DNA of 61,668 nt from Psychrobacter sp. 72-O-c (lineage in GTDB: Bacteria; Pseudomonadota; Gammaproteobacteria; Pseudomonadales; Moraxellaceae), in NCBI RefSeq assembly GCF_904846605.1, contig NZ_CAJHBI010000022.1:1-61668 (forward strand), given 5' to 3'. Position numbers and translations under genes: made by a program. Below, in pieces: positions 52,849 through 61,668 of this stretch. Below the pieces are notes generated by a model, which was not told where the DNA came from, ran no database searches, and saw only the letters and a list, made by a program, of their open reading frames with translations. Within the stretch, counting starts at the first letter, position 1, and each line of letters opens with the position of its first letter.

Positions 52849-55035
52849 TTAAAGCTGATATAGCCGTATGATATTAGGAAAACCTAACAGCGAGCGCAAC
52901 TCACGAATACCTTGTGCTAAGTGATTGCGACTACGGACGATAATATGGATGATAGTATCACTACTACGCACATCGACAGTTTCAACGCCCATATTCAGTT
53001 GGCGTAGATTATAAATGACTTCACTAATTTGTTCATCACTGAGTGCTATAGAAAGTTTTAGGTAAGCTGGGAAACGAATTTTTCCGCCGTAATCACCGGT
53101 CGCGCTTTGTTGTATCGCTTTATCATTACGCCAGCGTAGCTGTATAATCTGATAGGGATTGTCTTTACGAATATCGTCGAGCGAAAAACACTTGTGGCGA
53201 TGAACAACTAAGCCATGACGTGACAGATGGCCAACGATAGGATCCCCATAGATAGGATGGCAGCAATTAGCAAAGTCAAGCTCAACCCCTGCCGCATTCG
53301 CAACTAATTGCTGTGGCTGTGCCATCTCATTACCATTTTTTTGAGTATGAAGATTGGTCACCTCATCACTAAACAAGCGCGATACCACCAATTGTGGCAG
53401 CAAGGTACCAGAGCTGATTTGCTCAAATAACGCGTCTTTTTCGATCAAACCACGCCATTCAATTAATTGAAGCCAGTCATTGTCCGTTAAGTCATCGAGA
53501 CTTTTATGATAAGGTTTTAAAGCGCGATCTAATGCTTGTTTGCCATGACGCTGCTTATCGGCTGCGGATAAGTCTTTAAACCAGCGTAGAATCTGTTCAC
53601 GAGCCTTATTGGTGACCACAAAGCCTAGCCATTCAGCTTTAGGCTCAGAGTTACTATCTACTTCAATCTCGATCAGCTGTCCGTTTGTGACCACGGTGCC
53701 AAGCTTAGCATGTTTGCCATCGACGTTCGCCCCGATGGCCACATTACCGACCATAGGTCCAACGGCATAGGCAAAGTCTAGCGCGGTGGCGCCTTGCGGC
53801 AGCTCATAAGCGCGGCCTTGTGGGCTATAACAGAGGATCTTACTGGAATGTAGATAATCCATCAGCTCGTTGATAGTAGAGACCGCTGCCGTAAAATCAG
53901 GACTATTTTTGTCTAAGTTATCTTCATCGACTAAGTCTTTCATATTGCGTAACGAAGCTTGAATAACGGATTGGCTGACATCGGAGGCATGCTCTGCGCC
54001 AATCACCCCAAGACGAGCGGCTTGTTGCATTTTTGTGGTCAAAATCGTCACTTTAACAAAGTCATTATCACGCTCATAGATGAGAGTGAGCGACTGATTG
54101 CCACCTGGCAGGGGACGGCGGATATTGTCTCCAATATGAGCGTCATCAATCTGATATTTTTTAATCAGATAGTAAGCCAGCTTGTCGCAGGCCTCAATAT
54201 TATCGAGCACAATCTCAAAGGAGTAATGGCGTAGCAACGCGCTAATCTCACCACGATTACGGAAAAACTGTCGATAAATAGCCACTTGATTGTCTAACAC
54301 TTTAACGTGTCCGCCAAGCTCTAAATTATTCAATACAATAGTTAGATAACGATGGATGGCCTCTCTTTGAAAATTGCGTCCAAGCCCATGTTGCAGCAGC
54401 TTATCAGACAGTTTGTTATACATTTCAGAATCAAGGTTACGGTAACACAGCACCTCAATATAATCAGCAATATCGTTGAGACCCATTAGACGCGCAAACG
54501 GCACGTAAAAATCTAGCGTCTCTTGAGCAGTAGCGCGCTGTTTTTCAGGGCGTACGGCATCAAGCGTGGACATGTTATGCAAGCGATCAGCAAGCTTAAT
54601 AATCAATACACGCGGATCAGCAAGCGTGGCGGTCAGGATTTTATGAAAGGTGGCTGCTTTGTTTTGTTGTTTATTATGATTAGAGGATTTTAATTTAGTA
54701 ACGCCATCGACTAGCTTGGCAACCACCTGACCATAACGCTGCTCAAGCTGATCATCGCTAACCTCAGTATCCTCAACCGTATCGTGTAAAATCGCCGCAA
54801 TGATGGTATCCCGATCTAAGCGAAAGCCGGCTAATATTTCAGCGACTGCAATCGGGTGGGTGATATAAGGCTCCCCTGACTTGCGCTTGTCTTTGATGTG
54901 CGCAATATCCCCAAACTTACAGGCATCAATAATATCACGGCGTTCGGCAGCATTTAGATAGCCTACCGAGCGTAGCAAGTTATATTGAGCGTCATCAACC
55001 ATATGGTGACTGAGTTTGGGCAAGGTTTGGCTCAT
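52849..55035 (-). CDS. spoT: (p)ppGpp hydrolase SpoT with a degenerate synthetase domain
   Basis: Controls the stringent-response alarmone. The HD hydrolase domain is intact: YITHPIAVAEIL with H60, ILHDTVEDT with H84-D85, and KLADRLHNM. The synthetase domain (about 230-345) lacks the usual GRxKHLYSIY and YQSLHT, reading GGNQSLTL instead, and the EVQIRT position reads KVTILT, so the catalytic Glu is gone. TGS (SPQGRAYELPQGATALDFAYAVG), zinc-type CC (VELDFANCCHPIYGD) and ACT domains follow; 728 residues. Known A. baumannii SpoT is likewise a hydrolase without synthesis. A separate RelA must exist elsewhere. Confidence 0.92.
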   Translation of the reverse strand: MSQTLPKLSHHMVDDAQYNLLRSVGYLNAAERRDIIDACKFGDIAHIKDKRKSGEPYITHPIAVAEILAGFRLDRDTIIAAILHDTVEDTEVSDDQLEQRYGQVVAKLVDGVTKLKSSNHNKQQNKAATFHKILTATLADPRVLIIKLADRLHNMSTLDAVRPEKQRATAQETLDFYVPFARLMGLNDIADYIEVLCYRNLDSEMYNKLSDKLLQHGLGRNFQREAIHRYLTIVLNNLELGGHVKVLDNQVAIYRQFFRNRGEISALLRHYSFEIVLDNIEACDKLAYYLIKKYQIDDAHIGDNIRRPLPGGNQSLTLIYERDNDFVKVTILTTKMQQAARLGVIGAEHASDVSQSVIQASLRNMKDLVDEDNLDKNSPDFTAAVSTINELMDYLHSSKILCYSPQGRAYELPQGATALDFAYAVGPMVGNVAIGANVDGKHAKLGTVVTNGQLIEIEVDSNSEPKAEWLGFVVTNKAREQILRWFKDLSAADKQRHGKQALDRALKPYHKSLDDLTDNDWLQLIEWRGLIEKDALFEQISSGTLLPQLVVSRLFSDEVTNLHTQKNGNEMAQPQQLVANAAGVELDFANCCHPIYGDPIVGHLSRHGLVVHRHKCFSLDDIRKDNPYQIIQLRWRNDKAIQQSATGDYGGKIRFPAYLKLSIALSDEQISEVIYNLRQLNMGVETVDVRSSDTIIHIIVRSRNHLAQGIRELRSLLGFPNIIRLYQL

Positions 55036-55446
55036 AGAGTGGCTATCCTATTTTTCGTTACCTATCTGCTTATTGCTTATCTGATAGTTATTGATCTTTG
55101 ATTTATAGTTATTTGAGTAGTTATTTAAACAATTATTACGTATCTAACCAAGATATGATGGTTGTTGGGTTAAATGAGGGCTGAATCAATCTTAACTCAA
55201 GATAAAAAATAGTCAGTAAACCACCCTCTAATTAATCGCAAATTGAACTCAATGTCAACTGTTAAGCAAACAGATTGTGCAAAAATTAAAAATAGTTGCC
55301 TAGAATGGCATGATTTTTAGTGTGAAGGTTTGTTAAAATTAAGGAGTTATTGCTATAAACAGCAAAAACCACAGCATTACACTGTGGCTTTGTCTTAAAT
55401 ATTTTATCTGAGCTGTGTTCTCACAAGCTAAAAGTAGCTTTATACC
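55036..55446. other. Spacer between spoT and rpoZ
   Basis: A 411-base AT-rich spacer with no gene. Near 55078-55130 an AGTTATT word recurs about four times. The rpoZ terminator is at 55364-55389, which separates rpoZ from spoT transcription; spoT therefore likely starts from its own promoter here. Confidence 0.4.
55364..55389 (-). terminator. Rho-independent terminator of rpoZ
   Basis: On the minus strand CCACAG pairs with CTGTGG (plus-strand 55369-55374 and 55382-55387), followed by five Ts. Confidence 0.85.
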
Positions 55447-55707
55447 TTAAAAGCCGTGATCACCTGACAAGGCTAAATCCATTGAGCTGGTAGCAAAGTT
55501 ATGCTCTGGCTGATTTAGAATCTCGCGGGTTATTTTGCCAGCGGCAATCTCGCGTAGCGCCAATACCGTAGGCTTGTCGTTATCGACTTCAACCAACGGC
55601 TCAGCGAGACCTTTGGCCAACTGACGGGCGCGTTTACTGGCGACCAAAACCAGCTCAAAGCGATTATCAACATTATCCAAACAATCTTCAATCGTCACTC
55701 GTGCCAT
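55447..55707 (-). CDS. rpoZ: RNA polymerase omega subunit
   Basis: Assists RNA polymerase assembly and, in E. coli, forms part of the site-1 ppGpp pocket. The 86-residue protein begins [30 protein letters not shown], the family signature, and continues [13 protein letters not shown]. Gmk lies upstream on the same strand with a gap of 193 bases; gmk-rpoZ-spoT order is as in E. coli. Confidence 0.95.
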   Translation of the reverse strand: MARVTIEDCLDNVDNRFELVLVASKRARQLAKGLAEPLVEVDNDKPTVLALREIAAGKITREILNQPEHNFATSSMDLALSGDHGF

Positions 55708-55900
55708 AGATAGCTACCTCGGTTGTTTTTATCAGTGGCGAATATTGACCGCAACTTAATAAAAAGTATATTAATAATATAAAAATGTATAAGGGTAAAT
55801 AACCAGCCATTATAGCATTTTTTGTCTAGCTGCGCAGTTGATTTTTATACCTGATCTACCTGAATAAGATGAGGACTAAGTTCAGTTCTATATTTTCCAC

Positions 55901-56527
55901 TTAATCATTTAATTTATTATTAAGTAAAGTGGTAATGGTACGGTGATAGCGTTGCTGTTGGCGCTTTAAGGTCTGTCTATTTGCAACAATAATAGCTTTT
56001 AATTCAGTCAGCGCGACCTCAAAACTGTCATTAATAATAACAAAATCAAAGTGGACGTATTGCGCCATCTCCGTGACTGCACCAGCAAGACGCCGTTCTA
56101 TCACCTCTACACTGTCTTGATCGCGGGTAGATAGGCGTTGACGTAAGGTTGAAATACTGGGCGGCAGGATAAAAATCATGGTGGCCTCAGTGAATATCTT
56201 TTTGACTTGTAAGGCGCCTTGCCAATCAATCTCCAAAATCACATCCACACCCGCGTCTAACTGTGCGCGTACGCTCTGTTCTGAGGTACCATAGTAATTA
56301 CCAAAAACTTCGGCGTGCTCCAAAAATTTAGACTCACCGATAGCGGTAACAAAAGCTTCTACTTCGGTAAAATGATAATCATGACCGTCAATCTCACCGG
56401 GGCGAGGGGTGCGGGTGGTGTGTGAGACACTCACTGTCAGATCATTGGTAGTAGCAAGTAACTGCTTCACCAGTGAAGTCTTGCCTGTGCCTGAGGCGGC
56501 GGTAATAATAAACAATGAACCTGTCAT
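55901..56527 (-). CDS. gmk: Guanylate kinase
   Basis: Phosphorylates GMP to GDP. The 208-residue form starts at ATG 56525-56527 ([21 protein letters not shown]); the P-loop is [57 protein letters not shown] and [17 protein letters not shown] follow, as in the family. The longer frame to 56596 does not match. Divergent from ispH. Confidence 0.95.
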   Translation of the reverse strand: MTGSLFIITAASGTGKTSLVKQLLATTNDLTVSVSHTTRTPRPGEIDGHDYHFTEVEAFVTAIGESKFLEHAEVFGNYYGTSEQSVRAQLDAGVDVILEIDWQGALQVKKIFTEATMIFILPPSISTLRQRLSTRDQDSVEVIERRLAGAVTEMAQYVHFDFVIINDSFEVALTELKAIIVANRQTLKRQQQRYHRTITTLLNNKLND

Positions 56528-56934
56528 ACAGTATGTCCTGATGATGTTGTAGTCTGCCCATAATAAAACCGTTACGGCGTCAACCTCGCTAAGCATAATA
56601 ATGTATCGCTTGCGCTTGGTTTCCTTGTAAAGATATTATTATAAATTGACTGTATAAAGATGAAAATAGACGAATTTAAAGAATAAAAAACAGCTTAGAA
56701 ACTGATCGTCAAAAAGTCGCTCGTCAAAAAATAGCTGGTAAAAAAAGAAAATGCCATCACTTAGAAGGTTAGAAATAACGAATAACTAACAATGCCCACG
56801 CTTTCATGCCTTTGTAAGACTGAAGTAGTAGCTTTTTAAAAAGTAGTAACCGCTATTTTAAGGGCAATAAAAGCAAATTATGTTAAAGTAGGGTATTCCT
56901 TTTTAATCTAAATTATCCAATGATAGGCCGCCTT
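56528..56934. promoter_or_regulatory. Divergent spacer between gmk and ispH
   Basis: A 407-base AT-rich stretch. TCGTCAAAAA occurs twice in close succession at about 56707-56728 as part of a run of near-repeats. No gene. Promoters for both flanking genes should be here but are not clear. Confidence 0.35.
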
Positions 56935-57912
56935 ATGCAAATTTATCTTGCCAATCCCCGCGGATTTTGTGCTGGTGTGGATCGCGCGATTGCGATAGTC
57001 AATCAAGCTTTAACACGTTTTGAGCCACCCATCTATGTTCGTCATGAAGTCGTACACAATAAGTTTGTGGTCTCAGACTTAGCCAATCGCGGGGCTGTGT
57101 TCGTCGAGGAGCTTGATGAAGTGCCTGATGGCTCGATTGTCATCTTCTCCGCACACGGGGTCTCAAAAGCGGTTGAAGATGAAGCCACACGCCGCGATCT
57201 TACTGTGTTTGACGCCACCTGTCCTTTGGTTACTAAAGTACATATGGAAGTGGCGAAATTCGCCCATGATGGCATGGATGCGGTGCTGATTGGTCATGCA
57301 GGTCATCCTGAAGTTGAGGGCACGATGGGGCGCTTTAGTCGGCGTCATGGTGGACAAATCCATTTGGTCGAAGACGAAGCCGATGTTTCTGATCTTACAG
57401 TGCAAGATGGGGAACGCTTAGCGTTTGTGACTCAAACTACTTTATCCATGGATGATACTGCCCGTGTCATTGATGCGCTGCGGGAGAAGTTTCCCAGCAT
57501 CCAAGGTCCGCGTAAAGACGACATCTGTTATGCCACTCAAAACCGCCAAGATGCGGTCAAAGACTTAGCAGGCCGCTGCGAAGTAGTTCTAGTCGTTGGT
57601 TCTCCAAACTCATCAAATTCTAACCGTCTGCGCGAGCTGGCTGAGCGTATGAACTGTCAAGCTTATCTGATTGATAACGCCAGTGAAATGAACCACCGTT
57701 GGTTCGATGGCGTGCAGAGTGTTGGTGTCACCGCTGGCGCCTCAGCCCCTGAAGTACTGATTCAAGAAGTGCTACAGCAACTACAAGATTGGGGTGGTCA
57801 GTTGCCCAACGAGCTAGCAGGAATTGAGGAAAATGTTACTTTTAGTTTGCCTAAGGCCTTACGTATTCCAGTCACCGAAGTTGGAAAAATGGTGAGCGAA
57901 CCTCAAAATTAA
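56935..57912 (+). CDS. ispH: 4-hydroxy-3-methylbut-2-enyl diphosphate reductase
   Basis: Last step of the MEP isoprenoid pathway, a 4Fe-4S enzyme. The 325-residue protein has cluster cysteines C12 ([13 protein letters not shown]), C96 ([11 protein letters not shown]) and C198 ([11 protein letters not shown]), with the conserved [17 protein letters not shown] and [11 protein letters not shown]. The start is set to [10 protein letters not shown] at 56935, as in E. coli; ATG 56920 would add five residues. A small membrane-protein gene follows after 19 bases and may be co-transcribed. Confidence 0.96.
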   Translation: MQIYLANPRGFCAGVDRAIAIVNQALTRFEPPIYVRHEVVHNKFVVSDLANRGAVFVEELDEVPDGSIVIFSAHGVSKAVEDEATRRDLTVFDATCPLVTKVHMEVAKFAHDGMDAVLIGHAGHPEVEGTMGRFSRRHGGQIHLVEDEADVSDLTVQDGERLAFVTQTTLSMDDTARVIDALREKFPSIQGPRKDDICYATQNRQDAVKDLAGRCEVVLVVGSPNSSNSNRLRELAERMNCQAYLIDNASEMNHRWFDGVQSVGVTAGASAPEVLIQEVLQQLQDWGGQLPNELAGIEENVTFSLPKALRIPVTEVGKMVSEPQN

Positions 57913-57931
57913 CCCTCAAAAAGAAGATACA

Positions 57932-58189
57932 ATGAAAAAATCAAAGGCAAGATTTGTATTGGCAGAGGCTAATGTTGATGAGACCAACAAGCAGCTGAAG
58001 ATAAATATGTTTGTTATTGCAGTAGTTGTATTTCTGCTTGGTGTAAATACCATACATTTTATCAGAGAAAAAAGTCTTTTCTATGCTGCATTAGTCGCAA
58101 TTATGATTTTTTTACTATTCTTTATTATTAAGAGTCGTAAACTTCTTAAATCAAGAAATCAAGAAATCAAGAAAACAAGAGCTTACTAA
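57932..58189 (+). CDS. Small two-helix membrane protein
   Basis: An 85-residue protein: basic N-terminus (MKKSKARF), two hydrophobic helices at about 27-43 (FVIAVVVFLLGVNTIHF) and 50-66 (FYAALVAIMIFLLFFII), then a basic tail ending RNQEIKKTRAY. No recognised family. It starts 19 bases after ispH, with AAGAAG about 9 bases before the ATG. Function unknown. Confidence 0.55.
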   Translation: MKKSKARFVLAEANVDETNKQLKINMFVIAVVVFLLGVNTIHFIREKSLFYAALVAIMIFLLFFIIKSRKLLKSRNQEIKKTRAY

Positions 58190-58296
58190 TCAAACATAGA
58201 AGCAAGCCAAACCTTAAGTAGTCTATCCATCACATAACTTCCCATAAAAAAGAAGGGTGATGCCAAAAACTATGAATAAAAAAATTAAGGATAACG

Positions 58297-59112
58297 ATGT
58301 CAGCTTATTATCAATGTATAGAACGCGAACAGCAAGCAGATGGTGTCTGTGTGGCGCATTATCAGCCTACTGAGCATGCACAAGGAGCGTGGAACGAGCA
58401 CGAACAGCACATGGCTCCGGCGACTGGGGTTCTTACCTGTGAGCTGAGCCAGTTTGCACCGCAAGATAACATGCGTATTGCTCGTATTAGTCTTGATATC
58501 TTAGGACTTATACCGCTTGATGACTTTACCATCACCACACGCTGCATCCGCCCTGGGAAGACTATTGAGTTGATTGAATCGGTAATGAGCAGTCGGGGTC
58601 GCGATTGTATTATTGCACGTGCGTGGCGGCTATTAACTCAGGACACTAGCGCCATTGCAGGGCTTGAAGATAGTACAGCAGCGCATCAGCCTGAAGAGTT
58701 GCCTGTTTGGGAAGACATGAAGGGCTGGCCGGGCGGTTTTATCAAAAGTGTGCGGTTGGTCGCTGAGGCAGACCGTCGTCCTGGCAAAGGTATGGTATGG
58801 ATAACCACCGACGTCGAGATGGTAGCTGGCGAGCCAACGGATGATTTAGTGCATCTTTTAGGCATGGTTGATACCGCCAATGGTGTGGTGCCAAGGCTAG
58901 GGCTAGGATTGGCAGAGGCTGGCTGGATGTTCCCTAATACGGACTTACAAATCCATATGCATCGCTCGCCACAAGGTCGCTGGTTGGGCATTGAAGCGGT
59001 ACAACAGTACGGTACTGATGGTATAGGCGTGACCAGTGCCGTATTGCATGATGTGCATGGACCCTTTGGACGTAGTGAACAAATTCTTACTATCCGTCCG
59101 ATGCCGCGTTAA
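58297..59112 (+). CDS. Thioesterase-like (double hotdog) protein
   Basis: A 271-residue soluble protein resembling the TesB-like/thioesterase superfamily proteins (4HBT_3). N-terminal hotdog with RISLDILGLIPLDDFTITTRCIRPGKTIELIES, and a C-terminal hotdog with VHLLGMVDTANGVVPR and LQIHMHRSPQGRWLGIEAVQQYGTDGIGVTSAVLHDVHGPFGRSEQILTIRP. Acts on acyl-CoA or acyl-ACP if active, but the substrate is unknown. AAGGA precedes the ATG. Preceded by a weak inverted repeat, followed by the hairpin at 59193. Confidence 0.75.
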   Translation: MSAYYQCIEREQQADGVCVAHYQPTEHAQGAWNEHEQHMAPATGVLTCELSQFAPQDNMRIARISLDILGLIPLDDFTITTRCIRPGKTIELIESVMSSRGRDCIIARAWRLLTQDTSAIAGLEDSTAAHQPEELPVWEDMKGWPGGFIKSVRLVAEADRRPGKGMVWITTDVEMVAGEPTDDLVHLLGMVDTANGVVPRLGLGLAEAGWMFPNTDLQIHMHRSPQGRWLGIEAVQQYGTDGIGVTSAVLHDVHGPFGRSEQILTIRPMPR

Positions 59113-59192
59113 TTCTATTATTATCAATAATAAATGGCGGGTAGATAAGGTAATAATGATAAGAAAGACTACTTAAAAAACATTTAAAACAC

Positions 59193-59225
59193 TAGGGGCG
59201 CTTGAATTTTTTTTCAGCGCCCCTA
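59193..59225 (+). terminator. GC hairpin after the thioesterase-like gene, overlapping the htpG promoter
   Basis: TAGGGGCGC (from about 59193) pairs with GCGCCCCTA (to about 59225), extended inward by TGAA/TTCA around a T-rich loop. It lies 81 bases after the stop at 59112. The exit T run is short. Its loop and right arm form the spacer and -10 of a sigma-32 promoter (59201-59226). Confidence 0.6.
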
Positions 59226-59226
59226 T
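59201..59226 (+). promoter_or_regulatory. Near-consensus sigma-32 promoter of htpG
   Basis: CTTGAA (59201-59206), a 13-base spacer, then CCCCTAT (59220-59226) match the E. coli heat-shock consensus CTTGAA-N13-CCCCATnT closely. Transcription would start about 150 bases before the htpG ATG. In E. coli htpG is a sigma-32 gene, so position agrees. The element is embedded in the hairpin at 59193-59225. Confidence 0.7.
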
Positions 59227-59387
59227 TTGTATAACCAGTGTGGCGGTATTTAACCTTAAGCGTTATGTTTATAGCAGTAGCACACTGCTATGAACGTATC
59301 TCTTTTATTTTGAACTGAATAAAAACAGATTTAGCTTAAATATTGCTACTTAATAATAAATTTTATATAAAATTTAAAGGATTTTTT

Positions 59388-61361
59388 ATGAGTGAGTCGA
59401 CCCCAGTTAATGGTATGAACCCAGAATTAAAAAAACATACATTTGAAGCGGAAGTGGCCCAACTATTACATTTGGTGACCCATTCGCTTTATTCTAATGC
59501 CGATATTTTTGTGCGTGAGTTAGTCTCAAACGCTTCGGACGCCTGTGATAAATTGCGTTTTGAAGCCACCAATGATGACACTCTGTATGAAGATGACGGC
59601 GAGTTGCGTATTCGTATTGCCGTCGATGAAGCTGCCAAAACTATTACCTTTATCGATAACGGTATTGGTATGAATGAAGCCGACGCCATTGAGAATTTAG
59701 GAACCATTGCCAAATCAGGCACCAAAGCCTTTTTGGATAAGTTATCTGAATCACAAAAACAAGACGGTCAGCTGATTGGTCAGTTTGGTGTGGGTTTTTA
59801 TTCAGGCTTTATCGTCTCTGATACCATAAGCGTTGAATCACGCAAAGCGGGCGATGCAGCAGACAATGGCGTGCGTTGGGTATCTGATGGCACAGGCGTC
59901 TTTACCATTGAAACTATCAATAAAGCCACGCGCGGCACAACTATCACCTTGCATCTCAAAGAAGAATACAGAGAAGGCGAAGACAGCTACTTAGATCGCA
60001 GCAGAATTAAGAGTTTGGTTAATAAGTACTCAGACCATATCAGCTTGCCCATTCAAATGCGCAAAGAAATTTGGCAAGAAGATGTAAAAGAAAATGAAGA
60101 CGATGGAGCTGATGAAAATACGCCAGCTGGTGGTGAGATGGTACTCACTGATGAGTGGGAAACCATCAATAAGGCCAGCGCCTTATGGACGCGCTCAGCT
60201 TCTGAGATTGGTGATGAAGAGTATATCGACTTTTATAAAAACATCGCTTATGACACGGATGAGCCGCTGGCTTGGACGCATAACCGGGTTGAAGGTCGCG
60301 TACAATATACTCAGATGCTGTATATTCCTAAAACAGCACCGGTCGATTTATATACCCGTGAGCAGCAGCATGGCTTAAAGCTTTATATTAAGCGTGTTTT
60401 TATCATGGACGACGCTGAGCAATTGCTGCCGATGTACCTGCGTTTTGTTAAAGGGATTATCGATTCAGCAGATTTGCCACTCAATGTCAGCCGCGAAATT
60501 TTACAAGAGTCGCGTGATGTGAAGTCGATTCGTGAAGGTAACGCCCGTCGTATCCTGACGTTACTGGCAAGCCTTGCTAACAGCGAAGACAGCGTCAAGC
60601 AAGAAAAATTCGCCCAGTTCTATGCTGAATTTGGCGATGTCATTAAAGAAGGGGTTGGCGAAGATACCGGCAATCAAGAACGTATTGCCAAGTTATTACG
60701 CTATGCAACCAGTACTCAAACTGGTCTAGAGACCAGCTTTGAAGACTATAAAGCACGGATGAAAGAGGGTCAAAAATCTATCTATTATCTGACTGCTGAT
60801 AACCTTGTTGCTGCCAAAAATAGCCCACAGTTGGAGCTATTTAAGAAAAAAGGTATCGAAGTTATCTTTATGACCGGCCGTGTCGATGAATGGGCGATGA
60901 ACTTCTTAACTGAGTTTGATGGAACACCGTTTCAGAACATTGCAAAGGGTGCGGTTGACTTAGGCGACTTGCAAGATGACGCTGAAAAGGCCGAAGCTGA
61001 AAAGGCGGAACAAACACTTAAACCAGTGGTTGATAAATTAAAAGCGGCATTGGGCGAACGCGCCAAAGACGTTAAAGTCTCAACGCGATTAGTAGATAGT
61101 CCTGCCTGCCTCGTGGTTGGTGAAGGTGAGTTGTCACCACAGATGATTCAGATGCTCAAGCAAATGGGTCAGGAAGTACCAGAAAGTAAGCCCACGCTTG
61201 AAATTAACCCTGAGCATCCCTTGATTCAAAAGCTTGAAAGTAGTGCCGATTTCAACGACTTAGCACAAGTAATCTTTGATCAAGCGTTATTGGCAGACGG
61301 TGGCCAGCTCGAAGACCCAGCCGCTTATCTAAAACGTGTTAATGAGCTACTGATGAGATAG
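59388..61361 (+). CDS. htpG: Molecular chaperone HtpG (Hsp90)
   Basis: ATP-dependent chaperone. The 657-residue protein starts at ATG 59388 ([19 protein letters not shown]) with AAAGGA upstream; the frame runs open to 59343. Motifs: [39 protein letters not shown] (ATP Glu and Asn), [33 protein letters not shown], middle domain [14 protein letters not shown] and C-terminal region [10 protein letters not shown]. An acidic linker ([13 protein letters not shown]) lies near residues 229-245. Confidence 0.97.
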   Translation: MSESTPVNGMNPELKKHTFEAEVAQLLHLVTHSLYSNADIFVRELVSNASDACDKLRFEATNDDTLYEDDGELRIRIAVDEAAKTITFIDNGIGMNEADAIENLGTIAKSGTKAFLDKLSESQKQDGQLIGQFGVGFYSGFIVSDTISVESRKAGDAADNGVRWVSDGTGVFTIETINKATRGTTITLHLKEEYREGEDSYLDRSRIKSLVNKYSDHISLPIQMRKEIWQEDVKENEDDGADENTPAGGEMVLTDEWETINKASALWTRSASEIGDEEYIDFYKNIAYDTDEPLAWTHNRVEGRVQYTQMLYIPKTAPVDLYTREQQHGLKLYIKRVFIMDDAEQLLPMYLRFVKGIIDSADLPLNVSREILQESRDVKSIREGNARRILTLLASLANSEDSVKQEKFAQFYAEFGDVIKEGVGEDTGNQERIAKLLRYATSTQTGLETSFEDYKARMKEGQKSIYYLTADNLVAAKNSPQLELFKKKGIEVIFMTGRVDEWAMNFLTEFDGTPFQNIAKGAVDLGDLQDDAEKAEAEKAEQTLKPVVDKLKAALGERAKDVKVSTRLVDSPACLVVGEGELSPQMIQMLKQMGQEVPESKPTLEINPEHPLIQKLESSADFNDLAQVIFDQALLADGGQLEDPAAYLKRVNELLMR

Positions 61362-61428
61362 TGTGTATTGAAAAAGCTATTTGAAAACGAGTAATAGAAA
61401 TTCGTTTTAACAATAAAGGAGGTCTTAT

Positions 61429-61446
61429 ATTAAGGCCTCTTTTTTA
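61429..61446 (+). terminator. Terminator of htpG
   Basis: GAGGTCTTA (61429-61437) pairs with TAAGGCCTC (61441-61449) with one G-U pair and is followed by a T run. A weaker hairpin (AAAACGA/TCGTTTT) lies just upstream at about 61384-61408. Confidence 0.8.
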
Positions 61447-61531
61447 TGGCCGTTCATTAAGATTAATGGTTTTTTGACTTGTTTTTAGCACGTTTTGGCA
61501 CATTAGAGCTAGCTTATACCAATCCCAATAA

Positions 61532-61668
61532 TTAAAGTTGTGCCCAAGTTCGAGTAGTCAAGGAGCGAACCCTCTCTGGCTGCTCAAGCAACTTATTCCA
61601 AGCACAGCAAGCCGCATCAACAATAGACTCATAGCTCTCATAACAGCGATTAGACAACTCGTTCTGCT
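61532..61668 (-). CDS. IS630-like transposase, C-terminal end (partial)
   Basis: Minus-strand frame entering from the right edge and stopping at 61532-61534. The 45 visible residues include LSNRCYESYESIVDAACCAW and end ERVRSLTTRTWAQL, the typical tail of IS630-family DDE transposases (Asp-Ala-Cys-Cys-x-Ala-Trp-Asn and a final Arg-x-Trp-Ala). Probable terminal repeat with a TA target lies near 61515-61540. Catalytic core is outside the window, so intactness is unknown. Confidence 0.75.
   Translation of the reverse strand, partial: QNELSNRCYESYESIVDAACCAWNKLLEQPERVRSLTTRTWAQL

Noticed and set aside
58225..58262. Terminator between the small membrane gene and the thioesterase-like gene
   Set aside because: CATCAC and GTGATG can pair, but the inner match is poor and there is no T run.

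Overview
The window looks like a stretch of chromosome from a gammaproteobacterium of the family Moraxellaceae, most likely Psychrobacter. This is inferred from family resemblance, not from a database search. Grounds: moderate GC with AT-rich spacers; the split cell-wall/division block murG-murC-ddl-ftsQ-ftsA-ftsZ-lpxC; a SpoT whose synthetase half has decayed; an RNase I-like protein without catalytic histidines; and a DciA-type helicase loader. Nearly all genes are single-copy housekeeping genes. I saw no tRNA, rRNA, CRISPR array, prophage or plasmid genes. Both ends are cut inside insertion-sequence transposases (IS982-like on the left, IS630-like on the right).

Layout. 1-5.7 kb: transposase tail, soluble lytic transglycosylase, a degenerate RNase T2-family protein, malate dehydrogenase, a DUF2789 protein. 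5.8-15.4 kb: ribF, a GNAT acetyltransferase, a DUF4878 lipoprotein, murJ, ampD, a DUF4105 protein with a probable outer-membrane barrel, a YeeZ-like epimerase and an unknown protein. 15.5-27.1 kb: pyrE, gshB, then murG-murC-ddl-ftsQ-ftsA-ftsZ-lpxC with unusually long AT-rich gaps. 27.4-33.7 kb: dciA, a secreted CHAP-like protein, a DOMON-like protein, yhbY, rlmE, ftsH. 33.9-38.6 kb: folP, sdhE with a YgfX-like partner, a YidB-like protein, a DASS transporter. From 38.6 to 56.5 kb most genes lie on the minus strand: recX, recA, trmB, a CPA2 antiporter, small unknowns, a YqiA-like hydrolase, a CDF metal exporter, priA, ridA, spoT, rpoZ, gmk. From 56.9 kb the plus strand resumes: ispH, a small membrane protein, a thioesterase-like protein, htpG.

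Themes. Peptidoglycan turnover and synthesis dominate the left half: Slt and AmpD recycle wall, MurG/MurC/Ddl/MurJ build and flip precursor, FtsQ/A/Z drive division, and LpxC commits to lipid A. FtsH is nearby and in other bacteria degrades LpxC. Stress genes (ftsH, htpG, rlmE, spoT, recA) are scattered; two carry plausible heat-shock (sigma-32) promoters. RpoZ, Gmk and SpoT form a stringent-response neighbourhood.

The most interesting items are: the RNase T2 pseudoenzyme (2972-3763); a multi-pass membrane protein ending in a type IV pilin-like head (43419-44348); a 33-residue membrane protein with a good ribosome site (43088-43189); a near-consensus sigma-32 promoter folded into a hairpin before htpG; a 1.1-kb recA-trmB spacer with two perfect DnaA boxes beside an AT-rich tract; a triplicated Shine-Dalgarno repeat before ddl; and a palindromic repeat near 29.1 kb. 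I found no convincing new defence or biosynthetic system.
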